Below are positions 1-10,260 of a stretch of DNA of 64,000 nt, piece after piece. Origin of the DNA: Sphaerolaimus hirsutus (lineage: Eukaryota > Nematoda > Chromadorea > Monhysterida > Sphaerolaimidae); the NCBI GenBank assembly GCA_964036195.1, contig OZ038452.1, positions 13,262,704-13,326,703 of the forward strand, in the 5' to 3' direction. Position 1 is the stretch's first letter. Every line of letters starts with the position of its first letter. The notes beneath the pieces were generated by a model. It was given only the letters and a program-made list of their open reading frames with translations. It did no database searches and was not told where the DNA came from. The position numbers and the translations under genes are program-made.

Positions 1-133
1 ACATCATGTCTGGTGAAAAATGCGCAAAAAAATTTTTACGCTGACGTTGAAAAAGTCGCATTTTCCGGTCACTTTCTAGTCTCGCCCCGGGAGGGGGGGG
101 GGGGGCTGCAGCCCCCCCCCTGGATACGGCCCT
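1..133 (-). mobile_element. End fragment of a G/C-tract MITE, cut by window edge
   Basis: The sequence from about 85 to 133 (CCCGGGAGG, a G-run, CTGCAG, a C-run, TGGATACGGCCCTG) is the inverse of the left end of the element at 6669-7632, and positions 1-84 also resemble that element's inner sequence. This is therefore one end of a second copy, with the remainder outside the window. Confidence 0.55.
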
Positions 134-149
134 GATATGGTCATATATA

Positions 150-293
150 ACATTACAGAGTATTGCCGCTTGTCTGATATACCTATATATGTTGACATAA
201 CGCCACATCTGGGAGCTTTAAAACGTTAAGAGTATTGTCACTTGTCTGATATACCTATATATATTGACCCAGGGCCATATCTGGGAGCTTTTA
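150..293. repeat. Two-copy tandem duplication, 71-bp unit
   Basis: GAGTATTG followed by CTTGTCTGATATACCTATAT occurs at about 159 and again at 230, and each copy ends near ATCTGGGAGCTTT. The copies differ at several bases, so the duplication is not recent. Confidence 0.75.
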
Positions 294-879
294 AAAAAAA
301 ACGTTTTAAATTTAAAAGAAAGTTTTTTTTAAATAAAAAAACATGGAGTGCAAAAAAACGTTTTTTCCAACCCTAGTATTTATACCTAAAAATAACGGTA
401 TACCTATTTTCTGACATAATTTAGCTATTTGCCTTCTTTTCTGGGATCTACACGTTGAAAAATTCGCGAACCCAACCAGAAACTTCAGCAAAAATTAATC
501 AGAGTTGGAGGTATTAAGAATTTAGTTAGGGTTATACAGACACAGGAAATAGTTTGGAGAATATTCCCCATCCTCCATCGAGCGAAATTCTCCATCGTCA
601 GATTATGCAATCACTCCGGAGTTGCAGTGAGGGGAAGCGGCTACCCCCAAAAGCTCCAGCTGTTTATGTGTCCCAGAGAAGCTATCGAGGTATCCAGAGG
701 TGAAATTTTGGGATAATTTCACCCTGAACCTTGGACGGCCCTGTGCCGGTGCTCATCTCGTACTAAAAAAGCTGAAAATAGGCATTTAGACCGTGAACTA
801 GTGATTTTTGAGGCGAAAATATATAAAATCGTATGAAAATTTCCAGCAAAAAATTTGGGTATAATTTCTCAAAAATCGC
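294..879. other. AT-rich sequence without recognised feature
   Basis: A-runs and T-runs up to about 370, then unremarkable sequence. I found no supported ORF, RNA gene or repeat border. Confidence 0.5.
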
Positions 880-1560
880 TCCAGATAGCTAGATAGCTGA
901 CCGATTTGGGGGAGGTGGTTCGGGTGTATAGTATCAAAACAAATTTCCTCCGAGATGGATATATAGAAACAGGGGTCTCCAGGATTTTGGCCCTCGCGGG
1001 GGCTGGATAGATAGCAAATCGCTCCTCCGGAGGGATAGATAGCTGGAAAAATTTTCTGGGGGGGGGGGGCTGGGGGGGGCTTGGGGGGGGGCTGGCGGGG
1101 GCACAATATATAGGCTTTTTCAAGGTTAAGAAGGCAGAAAGGGGAATAAAATGGCTAAAAATAGGTATATAACCATGTATATAGCCGGAAAGCACGATTT
1201 TGAAGGTGAAAAACTATAAAAAGGTGCGAACATTAGTGATTTTGAGCAAAAATTGGGGCAAAATTTCTCAAAAACCACTCCAGATAGATAGATAGCTGAG
1301 CGATTTGGGGGGGGTCTTTTGGGGTAGTAGCCAAAAATTTTGCCTCGGGATAGATAGATAGCTGAGCGGCCTCCGGGATAGATAGATAGCTGGCCGATTT
1401 GGGGGGGGCAGCCCCCCCCCCAGCCCCCCCCCTAGGAGACCCCTGTATAGAAAGCTGAGCGGCCTCCGGGATAGATAGATAGCTAGGCGGTTATGGAGCT
1501 TACCGCCCCCCCCCCCATTTGGAGACCCCTGCGCCTGCACCAAGTATATGAGCATCGGGG
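880..1560. repeat. GATAGATAGCTGAGCGG / poly-G interspersed repeat
   Basis: Several copies of a word close to GATAGATAGCTGAGCGG alternate with G-runs or C-runs of 8-14 bases and CTCCGGGATAGATAG segments. The same words recur near 37850-37975 and 40070-40120, so this is a dispersed family. The apparent minus-strand ORFs here are only translated low-complexity DNA. Confidence 0.55.
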
Positions 1561-2184
1561 CTACCCGCTTGAATAACCCCTGCAGGCTGCAGGGCCTTTA
1601 GATCGCTCAGGGGCTACAACCACTCGAAAGATTGCTCCATGACGAAAATCAACTGGACAAACCATTGCTGCAATCAGCTGTCGCCGCCATCGAACCGAAT
1701 GCGCAAACTGCTAAATTTGCTATTATTTTCGACTACGCGACTGCAGCCGGGCGACCTTCAAACTGCATCGCCGCTGGTATACCGGTAAACAAGAAACCGG
1801 AACGTCTGAAATTGACACCTGGGATAAAAACAAAAACATAGAAAATGTTGATAGCGCTATCAGTCAAAGAAAGAAACAAACCTTGAACCGTTGGCACTTA
1901 GCCAGAATTATCCGAATAATATAAATGGATAAAATGAGAAAACGCAAGGCACGAGATTGACGAGAGGTTCCTCTAGCATGCGCGAATGAGAGTATTACCT
2001 GCACACAGAAAGAATTTCAATCTAACGTCGAAAATAGAGCGACACAACGCCGAATCAAAAAGACAAGCAAAAAATTCTTTTTATTTGAAATATATTATGT
2101 AAGGTACGAATATTCGGGGGGGGGGATCGCTGTACTTATTAAAACTTGGCCCTCGTCCAATTTTCTAGTTACGTATTGTACAAA
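1561..2184. other. Unassigned interval
   Basis: A 69-codon ORF starts with ATG at 1632. It has no recognisable domain and no neighbour supporting it, so I do not call it a gene. A G-run lies at about 2117. Confidence 0.4.
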
Positions 2185-2320
2185 TGGCGCCTGAGTGTAA
2201 CTCAGCGCCCAGAACTGTAGCAAATTTCGCCTGAATGCAGTTAAGCGACGATAACTGTCGCAAACGGCGCCTGAATGCAGTTAAGCGACGATAACTGTCG
2301 CAAACGGCGCCTGAATGAAG
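2185..2320. repeat. Short tandem array, about 40-bp unit, 3-4 copies
   Basis: GGCGCCTGAATGCAG plus AACTGTCGCAAAC repeats with a period near 40 bp. The two central copies are identical and the outer ones diverged. Confidence 0.75.
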
Positions 2321-2565
2321 GAATAAAGTGACCAGATGGTCGCTAATGAATTGAATGGAAAAATTGGGGGGAGGGGGGTTGTGGGGGGTTCGCGAGGGTT
2401 CACATACAGGTTTTTCAAGGTGTAGAATGAAAAAATAGAACACGCCGCGCCTGTTTGCCATCGTCAACGGCTGTGTATTTATGTTTACAGCGATTTCGAA
2501 ATTTTTGCCTACTGCCAACATAAATTTAGCCAAGGTAGTCAAGTGTTAATACGGTATGGTTTCCT

Positions 2566-2850
2566 TCGGGGGACCAACATTATGTGGACTTGGCATCATT
2601 CCAAAACAATTTTTGGATAAACCTGTTTGTATACTGACATTGACGATAGCGAACCGTACCAATATACATGTGCTGGGCCGCCATAAGCAACCATTTCCGG
2701 TCACTTAATTACATTCCGAGGCCGTTTTTGGCGACGCACAGCGAAATTCGGCATCTTTGACTCTCATTTGTACAATATGTAACTGTATCCAGTACGAAAT
2801 TGGAATTATGCCAAGTTCACATTATGTCGGCGATCCGAACATCATTATCC
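2566..2850. mobile_element. Probable small inverted-repeat element
   Basis: CCAACATTATGTGGACTTGGC near 2573 is mirrored by GCCAAGTTCACATTATGTCGG near 2814. Arms of this kind about 240 bp apart suggest a MITE. I could not fix a TSD. Confidence 0.4.
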
Positions 2851-2923
2851 GAACATAAGTTGGCAAATTGTCAAAAAATTGACATCGCTGTAACAAACTA
2901 AAATAGGCTAAAAATAGGTATAT

Positions 2924-2926
<3 letters not shown>

Positions 2927-2988
<62 letters not shown>
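2927..2988. repeat. (TA)n microsatellite
   Basis: An almost pure TA run of about 60 bases with one interruption. Confidence 0.9.
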
Positions 2989-3261
2989 CACGAAAATAGC
3001 GATGAAGGTGAAAATTGGCAAAATTGATAAGCGATTTTGAGCAAAAGTCGCTCGGACTTGGACAAAAAGTGAAGAGTTTCGTTCCATAAGTGCGTAAGCG
3101 CCAAAATCACAAAAATCGAGTTAAGCGTGGATTCGACATCCACATATATGTTTGTACATTTAAAAAAAAAATTAGTGTCATAGTCCATGTCGTTCCGGAG
3201 ATACATTGGTACCGATTTTCAGAAAAAGCATGATTTTCACATTGAAAGTGTGTATCTCCAC

Positions 3262-4267
3262 CAGGGTTGGCAAAATCTCAGAAAAGAATAAAAATAAAAT
3301 AAAAATAAAATGGAAAATTGAAGAATAAAATAAAATAAAATAAAATGGAAAATTTCAAAATAAAAATAAAAATTGTATAAAAATTCAAATTTTTGTAAAA
3401 ATTTTGTAAAATTGTATACAAATTCATATTTTTGTAAAAATTGTATAAAAATTCATATTTTTTGTAAAAAAAATTTCTGTTGTTTATAGTTCAACCTGTT
3501 CATTCGCGGAGCTGGGGCAGTACCAAGCCATGTAAAGTGTCAAAATGTCATATGAAATGGAATGGAAAGTGTCAATTTTCATGAAAATGTAAGGTAAAGT
3601 GTCAATTGTCATGACAAATATAAATTAAAGTGGAAACTGTAAAGCAAATTGTATCCAAATCTTATCTTTTGTATCCAAATCTTGTTGTTTTTGTAACCAA
3701 ATCTTATGTGAACATTTGGATACAAAAACATTAGATTTGGATACCAAAATATAAGGTTTGGATACCAAAACATAGATTCAGATACACAATTTACACTCTG
3801 CACAACATTTGTCATGACAATTATACTTTGCTTGACATTTGAGATGCCAATTGACTCTTTACTACATTTGTCATGACAATTGATACTTTGCATGATGTTT
3901 TACAAATGCGCCCAGCACACTCCAGTAATCCTTCTACTGAAAATGAAAACCATTCTTATCGATAATTGTAACTTAACACTTGCAACTAGCTAACAATACC
4001 TACTGCATGCAACTTTTGCAAAGTAATGGAAAAATTTGTCACACGTTTTTCATGTTAAGGTCTAATTATCACATTTTTCTGACCTTGCATGCAAGATTCT
4101 GATTTTTTGTAAAGTTTCTGTAAAATTTTTGTAAAATGGTCCATTTTATTATTTTATTATTATTTTGGAATAAAATAAAATAAAATAAAATGAAACAAGA
4201 ATAAAATTAAAATAAAATACATTTTTATACAATTTGTATACAAATGATTTTTATAAAACCAACCCTG
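3262..4267. mobile_element. hAT-like MITE, AAAAT-word family, copy 1
   Basis: Terminal inverted repeats CAGGGTTGG and CCAACCCTG are flanked by an exact 8-bp duplication ATCTCCAC (3254-3261 and 4268-4275). An 8-bp TSD and a CAGGGTTGG-type end are typical of hAT transposons. Subterminal zones are arrays of AAAAT. The interior holds WTGTCATGACAATT words and stretches such as GTATCCAAATCTTA. No transposase is encoded, so it is non-autonomous. A second copy lies at 28792-29850. Confidence 0.92.
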
Positions 4268-4429
4268 ATCTCCACCAAGAAAAACGACATTTTCACATCG
4301 AAAGTGCGTTTATCCATCTCGGGCCACCGGAATTACCACGTCGAAAATGCATATCTCCCAAAAAAAGTTTCATTCCAAAAGTGCAAATTGTGCAAAGTGC
4401 ACCAAAGTGCACCAGACCAAAGTGCATTA

Positions 4430-4810
4430 TACTCACACGTGCCCAAAGGGGTCGCTGTATTTGAGGGGGTCGCATTATACTGACACGTGCCCAAAGGGGT
4501 CGCTTTATCGGAGGGGGTCGCATTGTACTCACACGTGCCCAAAGGGGTCGCTTTATCGGAGGGGGTCGCATTGTACTCACACGTGCCCAAAGGGGTCGCT
4601 TTATTTGAGGGGGTCGCATTATACTCACACGTGCCCAAAGGGGTCGCTTTATCGGAGGGGGTCGCATTGTACTCACACGTGCCCAAAGGGGTCGATTTAT
4701 TTGAGGGGGTCGCATTATACTCACACGTGCCCAAAGGGGTCGCTTTATCGGAGGGGGTCGCATTGTACTCACACGTGCCCAAAGGGGTCGCTTTATTGGA
4801 GGGGGTTTTC
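4430..4810. repeat. 48-bp minisatellite, 8 copies
   Basis: GCCCAAAGGGGTCG occurs at 4441, 4489, 4537, 4585, 4633, 4681, 4729 and 4777, exactly 48 bp apart. Units differ mainly at TATTTGAGG versus TATCGGAGG and at ATTATAC versus ATTGTAC. As 48 is a multiple of three, several frames on both strands stay open. Those ORFs are a by-product of the repeat and not genes. Confidence 0.95.
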
Positions 4811-5329
4811 TGTTTCCACTTTTTCTGTTCTATGGCATGAAAGAGCTGATTAAAAAGGTATCTGTCATACATTTTCTGCACTCAGGTACTTTCAGGAAGT
4901 ATACATGTACTTCAGGATGTTCAGGAAGTAATCACCTTGAAATCTCAATTAAATCATACTTTAAGTTGAGAGATTTTATGAGATTTTTTTGAACTACAAG
5001 AGATATTTTCAGATATTTAATTATATTTTCGAAAATGACCCAAGAGATTAAATTATATTTTTTTCTTGGGAGATTTTCTGAGATAATATTTAATTATATT
5101 TTCTCAAAATCGTCATTTTTTCAATGCTAATTGTGATGTACAGCCTTTGAACAACATCAAAAGTACATGCCGCTTGATCGAAATTGACATAAAATTTTTA
5201 TTATCTTTCAGAATGTCTGCATGATTGTAATGTCATTGTTGGCTGAAAATCATTCAAGTACAAGCTTGTGCCGCAGCATTGATTATTGTGATGCACGGTT
5301 AGGGTTGGGAACCCTACCGAACCCATAGC
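4811..5329. other. Unassigned AT-rich interval
   Basis: The words AGATATTTAATTATATTTTC and GAGATTTTNTGAGAT recur in a degenerate way. I see no gene. Confidence 0.4.
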
Positions 5330-5870
5330 ATAAATCGGAGGTGGCATTTTAGGGGGGGGGGGTCCACGTAACTTTCGTGTCACCCCACTCTGTCGTACGT
5401 TGGCCGATTTTTTATGCCCTTCGAGTATGTTGGGGTTTGGGGTCGGGGCTACGACCAAAAATTTTTTTCCTCGAATAATCCCCCAGTCCCGAAATAAGGC
5501 GGGTCTATAAAAACACCGTCATTTTACATGGTCGATCTGGCTGATGGAGTTTGAAGCTTAATAACTCTGCCATTGCTGGGCTGATTTGAACCGTTCAACA
5601 CTTAAAACGATCGGGACAACATGTAGATTTCATTTTTCAGGTCGAATAAGGTTTATAACAGAGTACCAACCGACTGGACAGAGCACATTCAATATTACAT
5701 ATCTCGGTCATTTCTCGACCAATTCTCACCAATAGACACTTAAAATGATCATAACAACCCAAGAGTTTTATTTTTTGATATCAAATCTAACGTTCTGACA
5801 ACTTGTCAAATTGAAGTTTGTTGAAATCACTTATTTGAGCAAACCTAATTAATTCCATTGTTCACTAAAA
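5330..5870. mobile_element. Fragment of the GGTCTATAAAAA interspersed repeat
   Basis: CCCCAGTCC..GA.ATA..G.GGGTCTATAAAAA near 5482 and CACTTAAAATGATC near 5739 match the element at about 34333-36301 in order and spacing. Borders are not resolved. Confidence 0.5.
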
Positions 5871-5977
5871 AGGTGGAGTAGCATACAAGTGAAAAATGTT
5901 TCTTTTTCCTGAGATGTTTTTTATATAATATTTTGTTTTTATTAACGATGGGGTGAAGTCATAGGGTTAGGGTCATT

Positions 5978-6077
5978 CTGTGTTTACTTTACTCGATAAA
6001 TACGTATACCTTTACTCGCTTTTACTTATACTTTTTAAAAGTACTCGAGTACAGAAAACATCTTTTAAATTGTCTTT
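5978..6077. mobile_element. AAACGT-word MITE fragment (left part)
   Basis: AATACGTATAC, TTTACTCG and GTACTCGAGTACAGAAAACA resemble 30136-30235. It is probably continued at 23476-23825, on the far side of the nest inserted at 6080. No terminal repeat or TSD was found on this side. Confidence 0.4.
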
Positions 6078-6668
6078 TACCGTATTTCTTCGATCTTATT
6101 GACGTTCTCATTCACATTGGCTTGCTCGATTACTTTGGCGAGTCTGTGGGGCATCTGAAAAATACATTGCCGTGCTCGAATACATTGATGTCGCATAATC
6201 CGATTTATCTCTTGATGTTTGCTGCCATATGCACTCTGTCTGTTCTGTTATACCGTATTACCTCTAATATAAGGTATACCTTATATTGTTTTCGTCAGAT
6301 TTTCAGAGCCAAAAGTTATACCATATATTAGAGGGTACCTCATATTAGAGGGTACCTTCAATTTTTTTCACCAGATTTTCATCTGGTCAACAATTCGAAG
6401 TTTCTCTTCGAGTGAATAGTAGGGTTGGGGAACCGAACCAAACCGAACCGAACCGAACCGAACCGAACCGAGAACCGAGCACTATTTTGGAACCGAGAAC
6501 CGAGAACCGGAACCGAAAAAAATACCCGAACCGGAACCGAGAACCGACACTTAGACCCGGAACCGAACAAAAGAACCGAAAGAACCGAAATTTTATACAA
6601 TAATCCTATCAAAATGCAACATTTGCACCATTGCGAGTTGGACATTTTCCTCCCACAGATGTACGGGT

Positions 6669-7632
6669 AAGGACGTATCCAGGGGGGGCTGCAGCCCCCC
6701 CCCCTTCCCGGGCGAGACCTAAAAAAGTTGCTGAAAATGCAACTTTTAGTACAACTTTTGAAGGTGTAGTGAAAAAATTTTGCGCGCAAGCGCGCATTGG
6801 TCCATCATATAGGGGTATTTTGAAAGAATCGACCCTGTACTTTTTTAAACAGATGAAATGGCCGGGTTGTCGCTATATATGTATAGGGTGGCCCACGTCA
6901 GGCGCACGGTTACAATTGTTTCCCAACACGTCAATTTTGAATGAAAACTGCTCAAATTTGGTATGGGAATAGATAAATGTACCCCATTTGTTGTGTCAAG
7001 TGCACGGTTCCACATCACAAAAATTCATGTCGGAACGTGAAGCAAAGTTTAATACGTGTTTAAGCGTGGCGCATGTCAGGCAATCGTCTACCAAAGCGCC
7101 AATTATTCATAAAAATAGTCCAAATTTGGCATGACAGTAGATAAATGTACCCTATTTAGTATGTTAAGCACACACATAATTATCACTTAATTTTCACATT
7201 TATCACATCGTATGCAAAACAACGTCACTCCACAGGACCATCTACAATGGGATACATTCAAAAACGTAAATATGAAACTCTTTCACATTCTGACACGAAA
7301 TCTTGTGATTTGAAACCGTGCATTTAACACAACAAATGGGGTACATTTATTTACCCCCATACCAAATTAGAGCGGTTTTCATTCAAAATTGATGTGTTGG
7401 GGGCCAATTAAAACCGTGCGCCTGACGTGGGCCACCCGGTATGTAAATATTTACATACATATAGGCGATTTTTGGCGCCAGCGCCCATGCCAATGGCGTG
7501 GCGTCTTCTAATGGCGTCAGCGCCATGACGTTATTCCGCCACCACATAGGAAAAATTTTAGGGGGGGCTCCCCCCGTTTGCCGGGCTCCGTAAACAAGCA
7601 GCCCCCCGCTCCAAAATCCTGGATACGTCCGT
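6669..7632. mobile_element. MITE with GGACGTATCC ends and G/C tracts
   Basis: GGACGTATCCAGGGGGGG at 6671 is mirrored by CTGGATACGTCC ending at 7630. The flanking 8-bp duplication GTACGGGT (6661-6668 and 7633-7640) is exact, which puts the borders at 6669 and 7632. A related end fragment opens this window at 1-133. It lies inside the AACCG-word MITE. Confidence 0.85.
6884..7439. mobile_element. Innermost inverted-repeat element
   Basis: GGGTGGCCCACGTCAGGCGC at 6886 is mirrored by GCGCCTGACGTGGGCCACCC ending at 7437. The arms go on imperfectly for about 150 bp, including GGGTACATTTAT and its complement. TATGTA flanks both sides (6878-6883 and 7440-7445), probably the TSD. The element would fold into one long hairpin. 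Confidence 0.7.
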
Positions 7633-8240
7633 GTACGGGTGATTGCATGTTACAAAAAAAATAAAAAAACGTCGTTCAAATTCAAATTTTATGCGTTGCC
7701 TTGTCGCGGGCTAGCTGCGGCACAATATCCAGGGCACTTTGAAATGAGATTGAAACAGCTGCTTTGTTTGGATTTGCACATGGTTTCATGTATGATGTTT
7801 GCTACACTACAACTGTATGCCGTTTTTCCTTTATTCAGCTTATTATTGTCCGATACCCGATTTTTTCATCACCCGGTACCCGATTTTTTCATTACCCGGA
7901 ACCGAAATTTGTTTAAATTTGGAACCGAAAGAACCGAACCGGAACCGAACTTAAGAACCGAACCGAGAACCGGAACCGGGAATTTTTTGGAACCGAGAAC
8001 CGAGAACCGAACCGAAATTTTTTAGAACCGAGAACCGAGAACCGGAACCGAAAATTTTGAAATTCCCAACCCTAGTGAATAGTGCCGCCGTATTCTGACA
8101 CATTTTTCAGCGGCGGAAGTCGACGAAGACTTATGGCAGTGACGTTTGGCACCATATTCATCATTTTCCGCCATGTTTAGCAACCGTTCTTATTGTTTTG
8201 CACGTTTTGACACGCAGCCAGCTGTGCCTTATTAGGTATG

Positions 8241-10175
8241 TGTAAGAGCGTTTTTACGATGGGAAAAACACCACCCCACAAAATTTTAGACAAACAAATG
8301 CAATAATAATTCACGGAACGTAAACTACTATGTATTTTGTAAACTAAATTTGGGCAAACTTTCTCAGACATTGCGACGGCTTTTCGACGGCAACGGGGAC
8401 TGCACGGCATGCACAGCCCTGCAGTGGGCTGCGCAGTACCCCGTCAGAGCACTGCATCGCAAGATCGACGCCGCTACATGGGCTGACCGAGTTCGCCATG
8501 TTTTATAGTGGTTGTAGTGCTCTGCACAATTTCGTTCCCTTACCCCCAATCTTAATTACTATTTTTGTGCGCCAAACCTATTTTAGTCGAGTTGGCTAGG
8601 TTATGTCTAGCTTAGGTGTAACTGCATTCCACATGGCATAAGGTGAGAGGGGAATTTCACACTTTTCACTTTGAAATGCCGCGGCGCGGCGTGTGGCCGC
8701 CTTTGGGCACGCCGGCACACTGTTGTGACTCTCTGGGCGGTCTAAAGCACATTCTACCCTTTACTTATCTTTGGGCAGAGGCGGAGACTGACGGCTGATA
8801 GGTAGGTGGCGACCGGAAGCCAGGAACAATGAATTTCACTCAAAAAATACAAAAGCACTGTTCCGCGTTCCTCCCCATGTTGACTAGATTGTCGTGCGTC
8901 ATCTAGTATCGGTGGGTGGTAGGAACAGCTTCTGATAACGCCCCAAGTGACAAGTCGCAGTCCAAAAAAATACTTTTCCGCCGCCCTAGCATAAATATCT
9001 CCTCGCGCTCGGAAGGGTGTGGCCATCGGGCTGAAACCTTTCTCACGGGCGCTAGCTGACCGGATAGTCACAATAGTGGGTCGCGGGGTTGGAGGTGATA
9101 AGCACTTCGCGCCCGCGAGCATTCTCTAGCTACCGTAACTTATGAATACAAAACCCCCAAGCAAAGTTTCCATGTGACATGTAGAAATTGTTGTACCTGT
9201 CGTTTCACGTCAATGCCTTTCATTCCCACGAGCTTAATTAATCGTTCTGTACCTTAATTAATTAACATTAGTTGTAAGCTTGTGTTAGCTGTCTAATTAT
9301 TGGTTAGCTTAAATTGCTGTGTTGGACTATGATGCCGTAATTGCCTTTGTACATACTTTGTTCATTCTGTTTTTGTAAATATGCGTTGCACTGCATTGTT
9401 ATCTGTTTTAAGTCGTTTTATATTAAGTAGGGATTTGTAGGTAATTATGGAAGTGAGTAATTGTCGCACCGAATAAACTTGTAAATTATAGGCTAAGCCC
9501 CATGTCGCATGAAGCTTTTTAATTACTTTTGTTAGCTGATACCAATTAGTACTCTTTTTATAAGCAGCTGCGTTACGTACGATTTTACTAAGTGCTTACA
9601 TCAGAGCTTATGTGATTTGAAAGTGATTTTGTAACCTCGCAATTTGATGTCTTTTTAGCTTTTTATTCAAGTCGATTATGGTAGTCTTGATTGCCTTATA
9701 AGTTGCTGAAATTGTTTTTTCCCCCCAACTTCGTCGACGTGACGTAAGCTGATTTTGCTTCTACTCTGCCGCTACTGTTCTTCCATCGCCCTAAAAAACA
9801 AACTCTCTTCTCAACCCAACTTGGACCCCCCTTTTTTGTATCAGCACTAAGTACTAACTGTTTTCCCTAAGTTAGCTAATTAACAACTGCTCTAATTACC
9901 GTGCTGCTTATGCTGAGTGTAAGTGCTGTGCGTGCTGCGGGAAACGGAACAGCGTGAGCCACCGAGTGGTTCATCGCACGTTCTGAAAAAACCTATCGTC
10001 TTCGGACACGTTTCCTTAAAATTTACAACACGCATTTATAACCTGGACCTCCGGGCCCAGTGCAGTGCACTGCAGCGGCAAGCGGCCGGTGAGGTGGGAA
10101 TAGAGGGAAAAGTGCGGTAAAAAAACCTCGTGAATCGTGTAGTCGAAAAACAGCTGAATACACGGATTCATGACA
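8241..10175 (+). repeat. 5' LTR of the Gypsy element 8241-23154
   Basis: Starts TG and ends CA, with the same length as the 3' copy. A TATA-like TTTTATAAG is at 9557-9564 and AATAAA at 9472-9477; their use as promoter or polyadenylation signal is a guess. The short ORFs inside occur in both LTRs and show no domain. Confidence 0.95.
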
Positions 10176-10178
10176 ACT

Positions 10179-10188
10179 TGGTAGCAGA
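10179..10188 (+). promoter_or_regulatory. Primer binding site for initiator tRNA-Met
   Basis: TGGTAGCAGA begins three bases after the LTR. It is complementary to the 3' end of metazoan initiator tRNA-Met (UCUGCUACCA), used as primer by many retroelements. The match stops after 10 bases. Confidence 0.75.
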
Positions 10189-10260
10189 CGCGAGTGGTTT
10201 GCTTAATTCACTTCAGTGAACGGTGCGGCGCCTGATCAACGCCAAGCCGTTAAGTGATAA

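Larger units (their letters stand above)
6420..8074. mobile_element. hAT-like MITE, AACCG-word family
   Basis: Ends TAGGGTTGGG and CCCAACCCTA with an exact 8-bp TSD GTGAATAG (6412-6419 and 8075-8082). The zones just inside both ends are long arrays of GAACCG/AACCGA. It encodes no transposase. It is itself interrupted by the element at 6669-7632. Confidence 0.92.

Noticed and set aside
4293-4881. Long ORFs on both strands at the 48-bp repeat, and a CRISPR-like look
   Set aside because: The period is a multiple of three, so several frames stay open by chance of repetition. Units are contiguous without unique spacers, and the genome is eukaryotic.
6412-6670. Asn/Arg/Thr/Glu-Pro repeat proteins near 6425 and 7860-8025
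   Set aside because: They are translations of the AACCG word array at the MITE ends.
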